From Thalassococcus arenae (GTDB lineage Bacteria; Pseudomonadota; Alphaproteobacteria; Rhodobacterales; Rhodobacteraceae), in contig NZ_JAHRWL010000002.1 of NCBI RefSeq assembly GCF_019104745.1, positions 880,076 through 944,075 on the forward strand: DNA of 64,000 nt. Reading direction: 5' to 3'. A program made the translations under genes and the position numbers. Numbering within the stretch: the stretch's first letter is position 1; the number at the start of each line of letters is the position of its first letter. Below are positions 1 through 10,263 of this stretch, piece after piece. Below the pieces are notes generated by a model, which was given only the letters and a program-made list of their open reading frames with translations, did not search any database and was not told the DNA's origin.

Positions 1-633
1 ATCACCGCGCCCGAAGGCGTCGAGGGGCGGTTGCGGCTGGGCGTGTCCGAGACCATCGCGCAATGCTGGCTGCCCGACCTCATCTACCGCCTGCACGGAT
101 TGTATCCGCGGCTCGAGATCGAACTGCATGTCGATATCTCGATCAACCTGCGCGCGGCCCTGCTGGACCGCGCACTGGACCTGGCCGTGTTGCTGGGCCC
201 GGTGTCGGAGTTTTCGGTCGACAATGTCGATCTTCCGGGTTTCGACCTGGCGTGGTACGTGTCGGCCAAGGCGCCGGCGCGGTCCGATCCGGCCGGCCAT
301 TTGCAGCGCCCGGTCCTGACCTATGCCCGCCAGACCCGTCCCTACCGCGAATTGAAGAAGTTGTTGCAGGATCACATCGGCCCGGGCGTCACGCTTTTCC
401 CGTCCTCATCGCTGTCGGCCTGTTTCCGGCTGGTCGAGGCCGATCTGGGTGTCGCTGCCCTGCCGCGCGCCCTGGGCCGCGATTTCGTTGCCAAAGGCAC
501 GATCCGCGAATTCGACCCCGGCTGGGTGCCGCCGCCGTTGCATTTCACCGCGTCCTACCTGGCCGATCCGCACAGCCCGATGATCGAAACCGCCGCCCGC
601 ATGGCCCGCGAGGTGGCGCGGGATTACGCCTGA
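1..633 (+). CDS. LysR-family transcriptional regulator, C-terminal part (cut by window edge)
   Basis: Reading frame is open from base 1, so the N-terminal winged helix lies upstream. The visible 210 residues are a LysR substrate-binding domain: it opens with EGRLRLGVSETIAQCWLP, the usual first strand of that fold, and continues through ALDLAVLLGP and a second lobe ending in VARDYA. LysR proteins bind a small effector here and control adjacent genes. It is co-directional with the YcsI-TRAP-PxpBC genes 90 bases downstream, so control of 5-oxoproline use is a reasonable inference, but the effector cannot be read from sequence. Confidence 0.85.
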   Translation: MTAPEGVEGRLRLGVSETIAQCWLPDLIYRLHGLYPRLEIELHVDISINLRAALLDRALDLAVLLGPVSEFSVDNVDLPGFDLAWYVSAKAPARSDPAGHLQRPVLTYARQTRPYRELKKLLQDHIGPGVTLFPSSSLSACFRLVEADLGVAALPRALGRDFVAKGTIREFDPGWVPPPLHFTASYLADPHSPMIETAARMAREVARDYA

Positions 634-636
634 CAT

Positions 637-724
637 AGATTTCGCTTATGCATAGCGCGTAAATATTTGAATTGGATTTTATCAAGGCGCGGTGTCATGC
701 CTGTTGGCAACAGGGGGATGCCGA
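637..724 (+). promoter_or_regulatory. AT-rich intergenic region, likely promoter/LysR site
   Basis: This short stretch is clearly more AT-rich than its surroundings. It contains TTATGCATAGCGCGTAA, an interrupted palindrome of the T-N11-A type favoured by LysR regulators, followed by TTGAATTGGATTTTATC, which could hold promoter elements. It precedes the YcsI-TRAP-Pxp genes. The assignment is by position and shape only. Confidence 0.35.
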
Positions 725-1549
725 TTGGCCAAGGATCATCAGACACTCCGAACCGGGACGGTGCGCGACGTGCGCACCGCGATCCGCAGCGGGGATTACC
801 GTTCGCACACGGCCGGGCTGGGCCTGGGTTTTCTGCAGACCAACCTGGCCATCCTGCCGCAGGATTTCGCGCTGGATTTCATGCGCTATTGCCAGCGCAA
901 CCCCAAGCCCTGCCCGTTGGTGGGCGTGTCCGATACCGGCGATCCGATGATGCGCACGCTGGGACGCGACATCGACATCCGCACCGATGTGCCCGCCTAC
1001 AACATCTATCGCGACGGTCGCCTGGCCGAAACCGTGACCGACATTTCCGCCTTGTGGCGCGATGACCTGGTGGCTTTCGCCCTTGGCTGTTCGTTCACCT
1101 TCGAACGCGCGCTGATCGAGGCCGACATCCCGGTCTGGCATATCGAGAACGACAGCACCGTGCCGATGTTCCGGTCCAGCATCGACACCGTCCCCGCAGG
1201 CCCGTTCCGCGGCAAGATGGTGGTGTCGATGCGGTCCGTCGCGCGCGACAGCGTTGCCGCGGTCACCGACATCTCGCGCCGCTTTCCTCTGGCCCATGGC
1301 GCACCGGTCCATGCCGGCGATCCCGCTGCCATCGGCATCGCGGAAGTGACCCGCCCCGACTGGGGCGATCCGGCGCCGGTCCTGCCCGGCCATGTCCCGG
1401 TCTTCTGGGCCTGCGGCGTGACCCCGCAGGTGGCGCTCGAGGCCGCGGGCGCACCGCTCTGCATCACGCACAAGCCGGGCCACATGCTGATCACCGACAT
1501 CCCCGAGGATGCCGAGGTGCCCGTTCTACCCCCCGAAAAGACACCCTGA
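725..1549 (+). CDS. DUF1445/YcsI-family putative hydro-lyase
   Basis: A 274-residue protein of the UPF0317/DUF1445 family. Recognisable segments are SHTAGLGLGFLQTNLAILP near the N-terminus, LVGVSDTGDP, and a C-terminal ITHKPGHMLITDI. In Bacillus ycsI sits in the 5-oxoprolinase (kip/pxp) locus, and the same domain forms part of mammalian D-glutamate cyclase, so a role around 5-oxoproline or D-glutamate fits the neighbours. The frame also opens at GTG 692. I chose TTG 725 because AGGGGG lies about ten bases upstream and the shorter N-terminus matches the family; the start is uncertain. The biochemical activity is not established. Confidence 0.8.
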   Translation: MAKDHQTLRTGTVRDVRTAIRSGDYRSHTAGLGLGFLQTNLAILPQDFALDFMRYCQRNPKPCPLVGVSDTGDPMMRTLGRDIDIRTDVPAYNIYRDGRLAETVTDISALWRDDLVAFALGCSFTFERALIEADIPVWHIENDSTVPMFRSSIDTVPAGPFRGKMVVSMRSVARDSVAAVTDISRRFPLAHGAPVHAGDPAAIGIAEVTRPDWGDPAPVLPGHVPVFWACGVTPQVALEAAGAPLCITHKPGHMLITDIPEDAEVPVLPPEKTP

Positions 1550-1576
1550 GATACCGAACCAACAAGGAGAGACACG

Positions 1577-2611
1577 ATGAGAACCACGATTGCGATGCTT
1601 GCCGCGACCACGATGCTGGCCGGGCCCGTCCTTGCCGAGGACCTGTCGGTCGTCGGCAGCTGGTCGGGCCTGCCGCTGCACATGGAATTCGAAGCGCCGT
1701 TTTGGTCGGAAAAGCTGCCCGCCGCGTCCGGCGGCAACCTGAACGTCGCGCTAACCACGCACAACCAGATGAACCTCGGCGTGGGCGATGTGTTCCGCTT
1801 GTTGGGCGACGGCGTCTATGACGTGGCGATGACCGTGGCGGACTATGCCGTGGCGGATGCGCCCGAACTGGAAGGGCTGGACGTGCCGCTGCTGGCGCTG
1901 ACCGCCGACGAGGCGCGCGCGATGGTCGACGCCGCCCGCCCGATGGTCGAGGATATCTACAACGCGCGATTCAATAGCCATGTACTGGCCATCGCGCCTT
2001 ATCCGCCGCAGGTCGTTTTCTGCAATGCCGAGATCAACGGGTTGGACGACCTGGCCGGCAAGAAGGTGCGCGGTTCGGGCCGGATGACCACGCTGTTCCT
2101 CGAGGCGCTCGGCGCCGAGGGCGTGAACGTCAGCTTTTCCGAAGTGCCGGGCGCGCTGCAGAAGGGCGTGGTGGATTGCGCCATCACCGGCGCCGGGTCG
2201 GGCTATTCCGCCGGCTGGTGGGAGGTGTCGACGCATCTGCTGCCGATCCCGCTGGGCGGCTGGGACAGCGTCGTGACCGCGATCAACCTGGACAAGTGGA
2301 ACAGCCTGGACGACGCCACCAAGGCGCTGATCGAGGAAAGCATCGCCACCGATTTCGAAGGCCCCGCCTGGGCCGCTGCCCAGGGCGCGCTGGACAACGA
2401 CATCGCCTGCCTGACCGGCAACGGCGCCTGCGCCTCGGGTGACGCGCGGTCGATGACGCTGGTTTCGGTCTCCGACGCCGATTTCGCCAAGGCGCGCGAA
2501 GTGCTGGTGGGCAAGGTTCTGCCCGACTGGGCCGAACGTGCCGGCGGCGACTGGGCGCAGCGCTGGAACGACAGCGTCGGCAAGACCGTCGGCGTGATGA
2601 TCGGCGGCTGA
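1577..2611 (+). CDS. dctP: TRAP transporter solute-binding protein, DctP family
   Basis: A 344-residue periplasmic binding protein. Residues 1-20 are a Sec signal peptide ending AGPVLA before EDLS. The body has the DctP layout, including LAGKKVRGSGRMTTLFLEAL and the following VSFSEVPGALQKGVVDCAITG, the segment that contributes ligand contacts in this family. AAGGAGAG lies 7 bases before the ATG. It would capture the solute and hand it to the DctQ/DctM permease encoded next. With PxpB/PxpC downstream the solute may be 5-oxoproline or a related small carboxylate; this is inferred from context only. Several cysteines in the C-terminal third (for example CLTGNGAC) could form a periplasmic disulfide. 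Confidence 0.92.
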   Translation: MRTTIAMLAATTMLAGPVLAEDLSVVGSWSGLPLHMEFEAPFWSEKLPAASGGNLNVALTTHNQMNLGVGDVFRLLGDGVYDVAMTVADYAVADAPELEGLDVPLLALTADEARAMVDAARPMVEDIYNARFNSHVLAIAPYPPQVVFCNAEINGLDDLAGKKVRGSGRMTTLFLEALGAEGVNVSFSEVPGALQKGVVDCAITGAGSGYSAGWWEVSTHLLPIPLGGWDSVVTAINLDKWNSLDDATKALIEESIATDFEGPAWAAAQGALDNDIACLTGNGACASGDARSMTLVSVSDADFAKAREVLVGKVLPDWAERAGGDWAQRWNDSVGKTVGVMIGG

Positions 2612-2636
2612 CAAACGGCCGCAGGAGGACCCCCCA

Positions 2637-3185
2637 ATGGCGCAAGACTTGCTTTCCACCCTTCGGCGCGTCAACCGCGTCGTGGCCCTGCTGGTCGGCG
2701 TTCTGCTGATGGGCTGCGTGGCCTTCGTGCTGGCGGATATCGTCTTGCGCCAGTTGGGATCCTCGCTGGGCGGCACCGACGAGATCAGCGGCTATGTCAT
2801 GGCCATCGCGACGGCCTGGGGCATGGGCTATACGCTGCTCGAACTGGGTCATGTCCGCATCGACCTGCTGCGCAGCCGCGCGCCCGCCCCCGGGCGCGCG
2901 CTGTTCGACCTGGCCGCGATGCTGGCGCTGGCGGGCACGGTGACGCTGATCGCCATTCGCGGCTGGCCGGTGCTGTCACGGTCGCTGGCCAATTCCTCGC
3001 GCGCGAACACGCCGCTGGAAACCCCGCTGGCGCTGGTCCAGGCGCCCTGGCTTGCGGGCTGGGCGTGGTTCGCGGTGATGGCCTGGCTGACTTTCGTGGC
3101 CGCCGTGATCCTGGTCCTGCGCGGCGATTTCAAGGCTTCGGAAGCGACGATCGGAACCTTTGGCGAACTGGATGCCCTGAAATGA
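2637..3185 (+). CDS. dctQ: TRAP transporter small permease, DctQ family
   Basis: A 182-residue four-helix membrane protein of the DctQ type. It shows four hydrophobic segments, a conserved-looking LGGTDEISGYVMAIATAWGM loop and helix, and a short cytosolic tail. DctQ is the small integral partner that scaffolds DctM in sodium-driven TRAP uptake. A strong AGGAGG precedes the ATG. Its stop overlaps the dctM start by four bases (ATGA), which implies translational coupling. Confidence 0.93.
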   Translation: MAQDLLSTLRRVNRVVALLVGVLLMGCVAFVLADIVLRQLGSSLGGTDEISGYVMAIATAWGMGYTLLELGHVRIDLLRSRAPAPGRALFDLAAMLALAGTVTLIAIRGWPVLSRSLANSSRANTPLETPLALVQAPWLAGWAWFAVMAWLTFVAAVILVLRGDFKASEATIGTFGELDALK

Positions 3186-4465
3186 TCGGATACATCACCG
3201 CCGGGCTGCTGGGCCTGCTGTGCCTGTCGATCCCTGTCGGCATCGTGCTTTTCCTGCTGGGTTTCGGTATCGACGCCTTCTTCAGCCCGTTTCCACTGAC
3301 AAAGGGCTTGGGCAACCTGGTCTGGTCGACCTCGAACAACGCCACTCTGATCGCCATTCCGTTCTTCGTCCTGCTGGGCGAGATCCTGGTGCGCAGCGGC
3401 ATCGCCACCCGCACCTATGCCGCGCTGGACCGCTGGGTCAGCTGGCTGCCGGGCGGGCTGGTCCATGCCAACGTGGCCACCGCGACGATGTTTTCGGCCA
3501 CGTCCGGGTCGTCGGTGGCCACCGCCGCGACCGTAGCCACGGTAGCCATGCCGCAGGCCGAGAAACTGGGCTACGATCCCAAGCTGTTTTCCGGCGCCAT
3601 CGCGGCGGGCGGCACGCTGGGGATCATGATCCCGCCCTCGATCAACCTGATCGTCTACGGCTTTCTGACCCAGACCTCGATCCCGCGGCTGTTCCTGGCG
3701 GGGCTGGTGCCCGGCATCGCGCTGGCGCTGGCCTTCATCGCGATCACGGCCATCCTGTGCGCGCTTCGGCCCGAACTGGGCGGCCAGCGCCGGGTCTTTC
3801 CGCTGTCCGAGATGCTGCGCGCATTGCTGGAACTGATCCCGATCATCCTTTTGTTCACCATCATCATCGGCACGATCTACCAGGGCTGGGCCACGCCCAC
3901 CGAAGCCGCCGCCGTGGGCGTCGCGGGCGCCATCGCCATCGCCGCGATGTTCAGCGGCGTGACCCTGGCCATGCTGCGCGAGGCGATCCTGGGCACGGTC
4001 AAGATCACCTCGATGATCATGCTGGTGGTGATCGGCGCATCGTTCCTGAATTTCACCCTGGCCTCGGCCGGCATCGGGCGTGAGCTGCAGGCCTTCCTCG
4101 AAGGGCTCGGCCTGTCGCCGCTGGCCTTCATGATGGTGGTGGTGCTGATCTACATCGTGCTGGGTTTCTTCATCGAGACGCTGTCGCTGATGGTCATCAC
4201 GATCCCGATCATCGTGCCGCTGGTCGTGGCGCAGGGGTTCGACCCGATCTGGTTCGGCATCCTGATGATCGTGCTGATCGAGATGGCGCTGATCACGCCT
4301 CCGGTGGGTCTCAACCTGTATGTGGTGCAAGGCGCGCGACGGTCGGGGCGGATGTCCGAGGTGATGATCGGCACGATCCCCTATCTGCTGATGATGCTGC
4401 TGATGGTTGTGGCGTTGATCGCCTTTCCACAAATCGCGTTGTTCCTGCCCGACGCGCTGCAATAA
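3182..4465 (+). CDS. dctM: TRAP transporter large permease, DctM family
   Basis: A 427-residue polytopic membrane protein. It shows DctM hallmarks: N-terminal hydrophobic helices, IPFFVLLGEILVRSG, the FSATSGSSVATAATVATVAMP re-entrant segment, GTLGIMIPPSINLIVYG, and a final ALITPPVGLNLYVVQG. It is the transport subunit that moves solute with sodium. An upstream in-frame start exists inside dctQ, but the ATG at the ATGA overlap gives the expected family N-terminus MIGYITAGLLG. pxpB follows after 5 bases, so transporter and enzyme genes form one operon. Confidence 0.94.
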   Translation: MIGYITAGLLGLLCLSIPVGIVLFLLGFGIDAFFSPFPLTKGLGNLVWSTSNNATLIAIPFFVLLGEILVRSGIATRTYAALDRWVSWLPGGLVHANVATATMFSATSGSSVATAATVATVAMPQAEKLGYDPKLFSGAIAAGGTLGIMIPPSINLIVYGFLTQTSIPRLFLAGLVPGIALALAFIAITAILCALRPELGGQRRVFPLSEMLRALLELIPIILLFTIIIGTIYQGWATPTEAAAVGVAGAIAIAAMFSGVTLAMLREAILGTVKITSMIMLVVIGASFLNFTLASAGIGRELQAFLEGLGLSPLAFMMVVVLIYIVLGFFIETLSLMVITIPIIVPLVVAQGFDPIWFGILMIVLIEMALITPPVGLNLYVVQGARRSGRMSEVMIGTIPYLLMMLLMVVALIAFPQIALFLPDALQ

Positions 4466-4470
4466 CCGCG

Positions 4471-5232
4471 ATGGCTGCACCGCGCGATACGACCCGGCCC
4501 GGCGGCGCGGGCTTTCCCCGGCTCGATCCCTTGGGCAGCGACGGGCTGCTAGTGGGTTTCGGCGACCGGCTGAGCGAAGCGGCCAACCGTGCCGCGCTGG
4601 CCTTTCGCGCGGCGGCCGACACCGCCCTGCCCGGCGTGGCCGAAAGCTCGACCTCTCTCGCCTCGGTCTACCTGCGCTACGATCCGTCCGCCACCGGCCT
4701 GGCCGACATGCGCGCAGCGGTCGAGGCCCTGTTGGCGCAACGCGACTGGTACGGCGCCGATCTGCCGCCGGGCCGGCGGCTGATCCGCATCCCCACCGTC
4801 TTCGGCACCGATCTGGCCCCGCAACTGGCCGAAGCGGCCGAGGCGGCCGGGCTGACCCCGGATGCTGCGATCCGGTCGATCGCTGAGACCCGCGTGCGGG
4901 TGCAGACCATCGGCTTTGCCCCGGGCCAGCCCTATCTGGGCGAATTGCCGCCCGCCTGGGACATCCCGCGGCAAAGCCGGCTGACCGAGCGCATTCCCGT
5001 CGGCGCGCTGACCGTGGCGATCCGGCAACTGGTGCTGTTCTCGGTCTCGACCCCGACGGGATGGCGGCATGTCGGCCAGACCGCCTTTCGCGCCTTTCGC
5101 CCCGACAGCGACACGCCCTTCGTTCTGCGCGCGGGCGACGAGGTGGAATTCGTCCCCGTCCCCGCAGACATGCTGGACGGCCTGTGCGACCAGGGCCCCG
5201 ATGGCGGCGCCGCGTTCGAGCCGCTGCCATGA
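4471..5232 (+). CDS. pxpB: 5-oxoprolinase subunit PxpB (KipI-like)
   Basis: A 253-residue protein of the KipI/allophanate-hydrolase-subunit-1 (CT_C_D) family. It carries the cyclophilin-like fold markers SLASVYLRYDP, IPTVFGTDLAPQLAEAAEAAGL and the diagnostic GFAPGQPYLGELP. With PxpA and PxpC this subunit makes the ATP-dependent bacterial 5-oxoprolinase that opens pyroglutamate to glutamate. It follows dctM by five bases and overlaps pxpC by four (ATGA). The proline/alanine-rich N-terminal 20 residues precede the conserved domain. Confidence 0.9.
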   Translation: MAAPRDTTRPGGAGFPRLDPLGSDGLLVGFGDRLSEAANRAALAFRAAADTALPGVAESSTSLASVYLRYDPSATGLADMRAAVEALLAQRDWYGADLPPGRRLIRIPTVFGTDLAPQLAEAAEAAGLTPDAAIRSIAETRVRVQTIGFAPGQPYLGELPPAWDIPRQSRLTERIPVGALTVAIRQLVLFSVSTPTGWRHVGQTAFRAFRPDSDTPFVLRAGDEVEFVPVPADMLDGLCDQGPDGGAAFEPLP

Positions 5233-6242
5233 GCGCGCTGCGGGTACTGCGCGCCGGGCCGGGTGTCACGGTTCAGGATATGGGCCGGCCCGGCTATCTC
5301 GGGTTCGGCCTGTCGCGCGGCGGCGCCGCCGACCGGCTGGCCCTGTCCGAAGGCGCGGCGTTGCTGGGACAGGACACGGACCTGGCGGCGCTGGAAATGG
5401 CCGGTTTCGGAGGCGTTTTCGAGGCCATGCAGGACCTGCGCATCGCTCTCAGCGGCGCACCGATGTCAGCCAGCATCGACGGCACGCGCATCGCCTGGAA
5501 CGCCAGCCACGCCCTGCCCCAAGGCGCACGGCTGGAGATCGGTGGCGTCACCGCAGGCTGCTACGGCTACCTGCATGTCGGCGGCGGGTTCGACACGCCG
5601 ATCCGATTGGGTTCGCGCGCAGCGCATCTCGCCGCCGGGCTGGGCACGCCGGTTGCCGCCGGCCAGATCCTTTCCGTGGGCGTCGATCCGAAACCCGACC
5701 GGGTCGGCTTGTGCCTCGACCCCGATCCGCGGTTCGAGGGCGGGCGGGTGCGACTGCTGGCCGGACCGCAGACCCGACTTTTCTCAAGCGACGAACTGGC
5801 GCGGTTTCTGTCCGATCCATTCCGCCGAGACACCCGCGGCAACCGGATGGGCGTCCGCCTGATCCCGTCGGACGCACCCTATGCCAGCCAGGCGGGGCTG
5901 TCGGTCCTGTCCGAGGTGGTCGTGCCGGGCGACGTGCAGATCACCGGTGACGGCACGCCCTTCGTGTTGATGACGGAATGCCAGACCACCGGCGGGTATC
6001 CCCGCATCGGCACCGTTCTGGCCGCCGACCTGCCACGCGTGGCCCAGGCTCCCGCCGGCGCGACACTGAGGTTCGAATTCGCCGAAACCGAAACCGCATC
6101 CCGGATCGAAGCAGCCGAGGCCCGTCGCATCGCAACGCTGCGCAACCGCCTGCGCCGCCTGATCCGCGATCCAGCCGAAATCCGTGATCTGCTCTCCTAT
6201 CAACTGATCAGCGGCGCGATCGCCGGGAACGAACCCGGCTAG
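5229..6242 (+). CDS. pxpC: 5-oxoprolinase subunit PxpC (KipA-like)
   Basis: A 337-residue protein of the KipA/allophanate-hydrolase-subunit-2 (CT_A_B, biotin-dependent carboxylase-like) family. The opening [33 protein letters not shown] is diagnostic, as are [13 protein letters not shown] and [28 protein letters not shown]. It is the third subunit of 5-oxoprolinase. The start is fixed by the ATGA overlap with pxpB. The expected partner PxpA (LamB/YcsF family) is not encoded between here and the tRNA, so it must be elsewhere, possibly left of the window. Confidence 0.92.
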   Translation: MSALRVLRAGPGVTVQDMGRPGYLGFGLSRGGAADRLALSEGAALLGQDTDLAALEMAGFGGVFEAMQDLRIALSGAPMSASIDGTRIAWNASHALPQGARLEIGGVTAGCYGYLHVGGGFDTPIRLGSRAAHLAAGLGTPVAAGQILSVGVDPKPDRVGLCLDPDPRFEGGRVRLLAGPQTRLFSSDELARFLSDPFRRDTRGNRMGVRLIPSDAPYASQAGLSVLSEVVVPGDVQITGDGTPFVLMTECQTTGGYPRIGTVLAADLPRVAQAPAGATLRFEFAETETASRIEAAEARRIATLRNRLRRLIRDPAEIRDLLSYQLISGAIAGNEPG

Positions 6243-6274
6243 CAATGCCGGAACTGATCGCATGTTCGGGAAAA

Positions 6275-6351
<77 letters not shown>

Positions 6352-6459
6352 CTGACGCGGGTCATAGGCCAATCCGACCGGCGCCGCAATCGCAAATCCT
6401 CTTGCCATCAGGGGCGCCGGTCGCAACATGTCGCGATTGGTTCGCAACGGGAAAACGTC

Positions 6460-7947
6460 GTGACACGCCTCTCGCCTCTCTGGTTGTTCGTTGCGCTGCA
6501 AGCTGTCGTTTCGGCGGCATCGCTGGTGGTCGAAATCGTGGCGGGTCGCATGCTGGCGCCCTATGTGGGCATGTCGCTTTATACCTGGACGGCGGTGATC
6601 GCGGTCGTTCTGGCGGGGTTTTCCGTCGGCCATTGGGCCGGAGGCATCCTGGCCGAACGGCCGTCGGCGCGGGCGTTGCGCGCGACCGGATGGGCCCTGT
6701 TCGGGGCGGCGCTGACCACGGCACTGGCCGGACAGGCGCTTCGGCTTGCATCCGGACCGGTGCTGGACGGCGCGCCGCATCCGGTCTGGGGCATCACCGG
6801 GCTGACACTGGCGGCGTTCTTCCTGCCATCCTTCTTTGCCGGCATACCCGCCCCGGTTCTGACCAAGGTCGCGCTGGACAGCGGCACCCGGCCGGGCCGG
6901 GCCCTGGGCGCGATGTTCGCCTCGGGCGCGGTGGGCGCGATCGCGGGCACCTTGCTGGCGGGGTTCGTCTTCATCGCGTGGCTGGGCAGCGCGCTGACGC
7001 TGGCAGTGGTGACGGCGGTCTATGGCGCGGGCGCCTTGCTGTGCCTGTGGCTGGCGCGCGCGCAACCGACATGGCCGGGAGCCGCGACCATCGCCATCGC
7101 AGCGCTGGCCATACAGAGTGTCACCGCCCCGGGGCCCTGCACCGTCGAAAGCCGCTATTTCTGCCTGACCGTTTCGGACGTCTCGGCCGATCCTGAACGT
7201 CCGGTGCGCGCGATGGTCCTGGACCATCTTGTTCACGGCATCTCGGCACGCGACCTGCCGCAGGTGCATTTCACCCAACATGCCGCGATGCTGGACGGGC
7301 TGTCGCAGCGGCGCGCCCCTGTTGCCGACTTTTCGAGCTTTTTCATAGGCGGCGGCAACTACGCCCTGCCCAGGGCTTTCGCCGATCGCGGGCTGACGCG
7401 GATCACGGTGGCCGAGATTGATCCGGCGGTGACGGCACTGGCAGCATCGGCGTTCTGGTTCGACCCGGCAAAGGCCGACATCCTGCACCAGGATGCGCGC
7501 ATGGCGCTGGCCCGTGGCGACGAACGCTACGACGTGATCGTCGGCGACGCCTTTACCGACACCGCCGTACCGCAGCACCTGGTGACGCGGGAATTCTTCG
7601 ACCTGGTGCGGCTTCGGCTGACGCCTGGCGGCAGCTATCTGATGAACGTGATCGACTATACCGACCGGCTAAAGGCCGTGGGCAGCCTGGTGGCCACGCT
7701 GCGCACGGTGTTCCCGGTCGTCGAGGTCTGGACCGAAGCGCGCCGTCCCGAACCTGGTGCGCGGGTGGTCATGGTGATCGTGGCCGGCACGGCACAGACG
7801 CAGGTGCCGCGCTTTACGGTCCCCGCGCCGGAGCTTACGGAATTCGCCGCTCTCGGAGACGCATTCGTTGATCGGCTTGCCGCGCAGGGGATCGTCCTGA
7901 CCGACGACTACGCACCGATCGACCGGCTGGTCGGCGCGGTGGACTGA
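6460..7947 (+). CDS. Membrane-fused spermidine synthase-like protein
   Basis: About 495 residues in two parts. Residues 1-210 are a bundle of hydrophobic helices (MFS-like, beginning [26 protein letters not shown]). Residues 280-490 are a spermidine-synthase/methyltransferase fold with [48 protein letters not shown] and [14 protein letters not shown]. Such fused proteins are common in Proteobacteria and are annotated as fused MFS/spermidine synthase; their substrate is mostly unknown. The frame extends upstream into the tRNA, so I chose GTG 6460, which begins right at the hydrophobic domain. It is convergent with sufS. Confidence 0.82.
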   Translation: MTRLSPLWLFVALQAVVSAASLVVEIVAGRMLAPYVGMSLYTWTAVIAVVLAGFSVGHWAGGILAERPSARALRATGWALFGAALTTALAGQALRLASGPVLDGAPHPVWGITGLTLAAFFLPSFFAGIPAPVLTKVALDSGTRPGRALGAMFASGAVGAIAGTLLAGFVFIAWLGSALTLAVVTAVYGAGALLCLWLARAQPTWPGAATIAIAALAIQSVTAPGPCTVESRYFCLTVSDVSADPERPVRAMVLDHLVHGISARDLPQVHFTQHAAMLDGLSQRRAPVADFSSFFIGGGNYALPRAFADRGLTRITVAEIDPAVTALAASAFWFDPAKADILHQDARMALARGDERYDVIVGDAFTDTAVPQHLVTREFFDLVRLRLTPGGSYLMNVIDYTDRLKAVGSLVATLRTVFPVVEVWTEARRPEPGARVVMVIVAGTAQTQVPRFTVPAPELTEFAALGDAFVDRLAAQGIVLTDDYAPIDRLVGAVD

Positions 7948-7965
7948 CCCGTGCCGCACCTGCGA

Positions 7966-9178
<1,213 letters not shown>

Positions 9179-9186
<8 letters not shown>

Positions 9187-9775
9187 TGGCAGGCATTCCA
9201 TTGGGTGCGATCCCGAGCAGCGCCAGAACGATCGTGACCGCGATGGCCATGCCGAGGGCGCCGAAGATCAGCACGAAAGCGGATTTGAACAGGTTGTTGA
9301 ACGCGTGGGCGGCGTCGACGAAATTGATGGCGATCCAGATACCGAGCGCGGAGATGGCCATCAGTGCCACGCCGCCCAGAACCGCGGAAACCGGGATGAT
9401 CACCAGAAGACCGGCCTGCGCCAGCACCCGCAAGGCCTGCAACCAGACGATCAGCGCCGCAAGGTCGCTCAACCGCCCGGCCCCGCCCATCATCTGGCCG
9501 GTCCAGGTGAGCGCCAACGCCATCGCGGCCATCGACGCGCCCAGCAGGGCGATGAAGGCGCCGGGATTGCCGACAACCATGGCCAGTTCCCGCGGCACCG
9601 GCGTGGGGGCCACGATCTGACCCAGCTGGAATACCAGGGTGTTCAGAACCAGCACCAGCAGGAAAGCCGTCACAAGCGCGTTGGGCGGCAGGTTCAAGGT
9701 GACGATCCGGCGCGCGGTTTCTTTCGGATCGGTCACGCTGAGCAGGACGAGGGGGCGGAACTCGGACAACGTCAT
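9179..9775 (-). CDS. YIP1-like membrane protein in suf operon
   Basis: A 198-residue membrane protein with about five hydrophobic helices and a short charged N-terminus (LSVTDPKETARRIVTLNLPP) of the kind seen in bacterial YIP1-domain proteins. The function of the bacterial members is unknown. It lies between sufD and sufS, overlaps its upstream neighbour by four bases (ATGA at 9772-9775) and runs a few bases into the sufS start, so it is translated as part of the suf transcript. A link between Fe-S assembly and the membrane is possible but not shown. Confidence 0.75.
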
Positions 9776-10263
9776 GCGGCCTGCTCCCTTATACGCGCGG
9801 CGCGCAATCCGGCCAGCCAGAACCAGACGAAAACGCCCAGCCAGACCAGGCCGGTCAGGTTCAGCGCCGGGCCGGGGCCGATGAACCCGGCCGCCAGCCC
9901 GTTCAGCAACGCCATCGGCGCCGAGGCCAGCAGCGCCCAGAACAGCGCCAGGCGCGCCGCGGCGCCGTCGATGCGCCGCCCCAGCAGGTGCAGCACGATC
10001 TGGCTGGCCGCGGCAAGCGCGTAGAAGAACAGCGGCGCCACGAAAATCCAGCCCATCAAGGCCCCGCCCAACGCCGCGTTCAGATCGCTGTCGGCAAGAT
10101 GCGCTTCGCGCGCCAACCGCGGCCATTGCGCGACGAAGATCAGCGCGCAGGCACCCATCAGGAACGCCAGCGACCGGTCCTCGCGCGGGCCGCGTGCAAG
10201 CTTGGCCCCCACCACCGCGCCCGGCCCAAGATAGCTGGCCGCTATGTCGCGCGCGACGGGCAT
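9772..10263 (-). CDS. Small polytopic membrane protein downstream of sufD
   Basis: A 163-residue protein with about four hydrophobic helices (for example LAFLMGACALIFVAQ, LGGALMGWIFVAPLFFYALA, LALFWALLASAPMALLNGLA, LVWLGVFVWFWLAGL). It begins at the ATG whose last base overlaps the sufD stop (TGATG) and ends overlapping the next membrane gene. It may be a distant sister of the YIP1-like protein that follows, since the helix pattern is similar. I do not recognise a specific function. Confidence 0.72.
   Translation of the reverse strand: MPVARDIAASYLGPGAVVGAKLARGPREDRSLAFLMGACALIFVAQWPRLAREAHLADSDLNAALGGALMGWIFVAPLFFYALAAASQIVLHLLGRRIDGAAARLALFWALLASAPMALLNGLAAGFIGPGPALNLTGLVWLGVFVWFWLAGLRAARIREQAA

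Noticed and set aside
2849-5269. An 806-codon open frame antisense to dctQ, dctM and pxpB.
   Set aside because: Arg/Gly/His-rich with no recognisable domain; a shadow of third-position GC in the real plus-strand genes.
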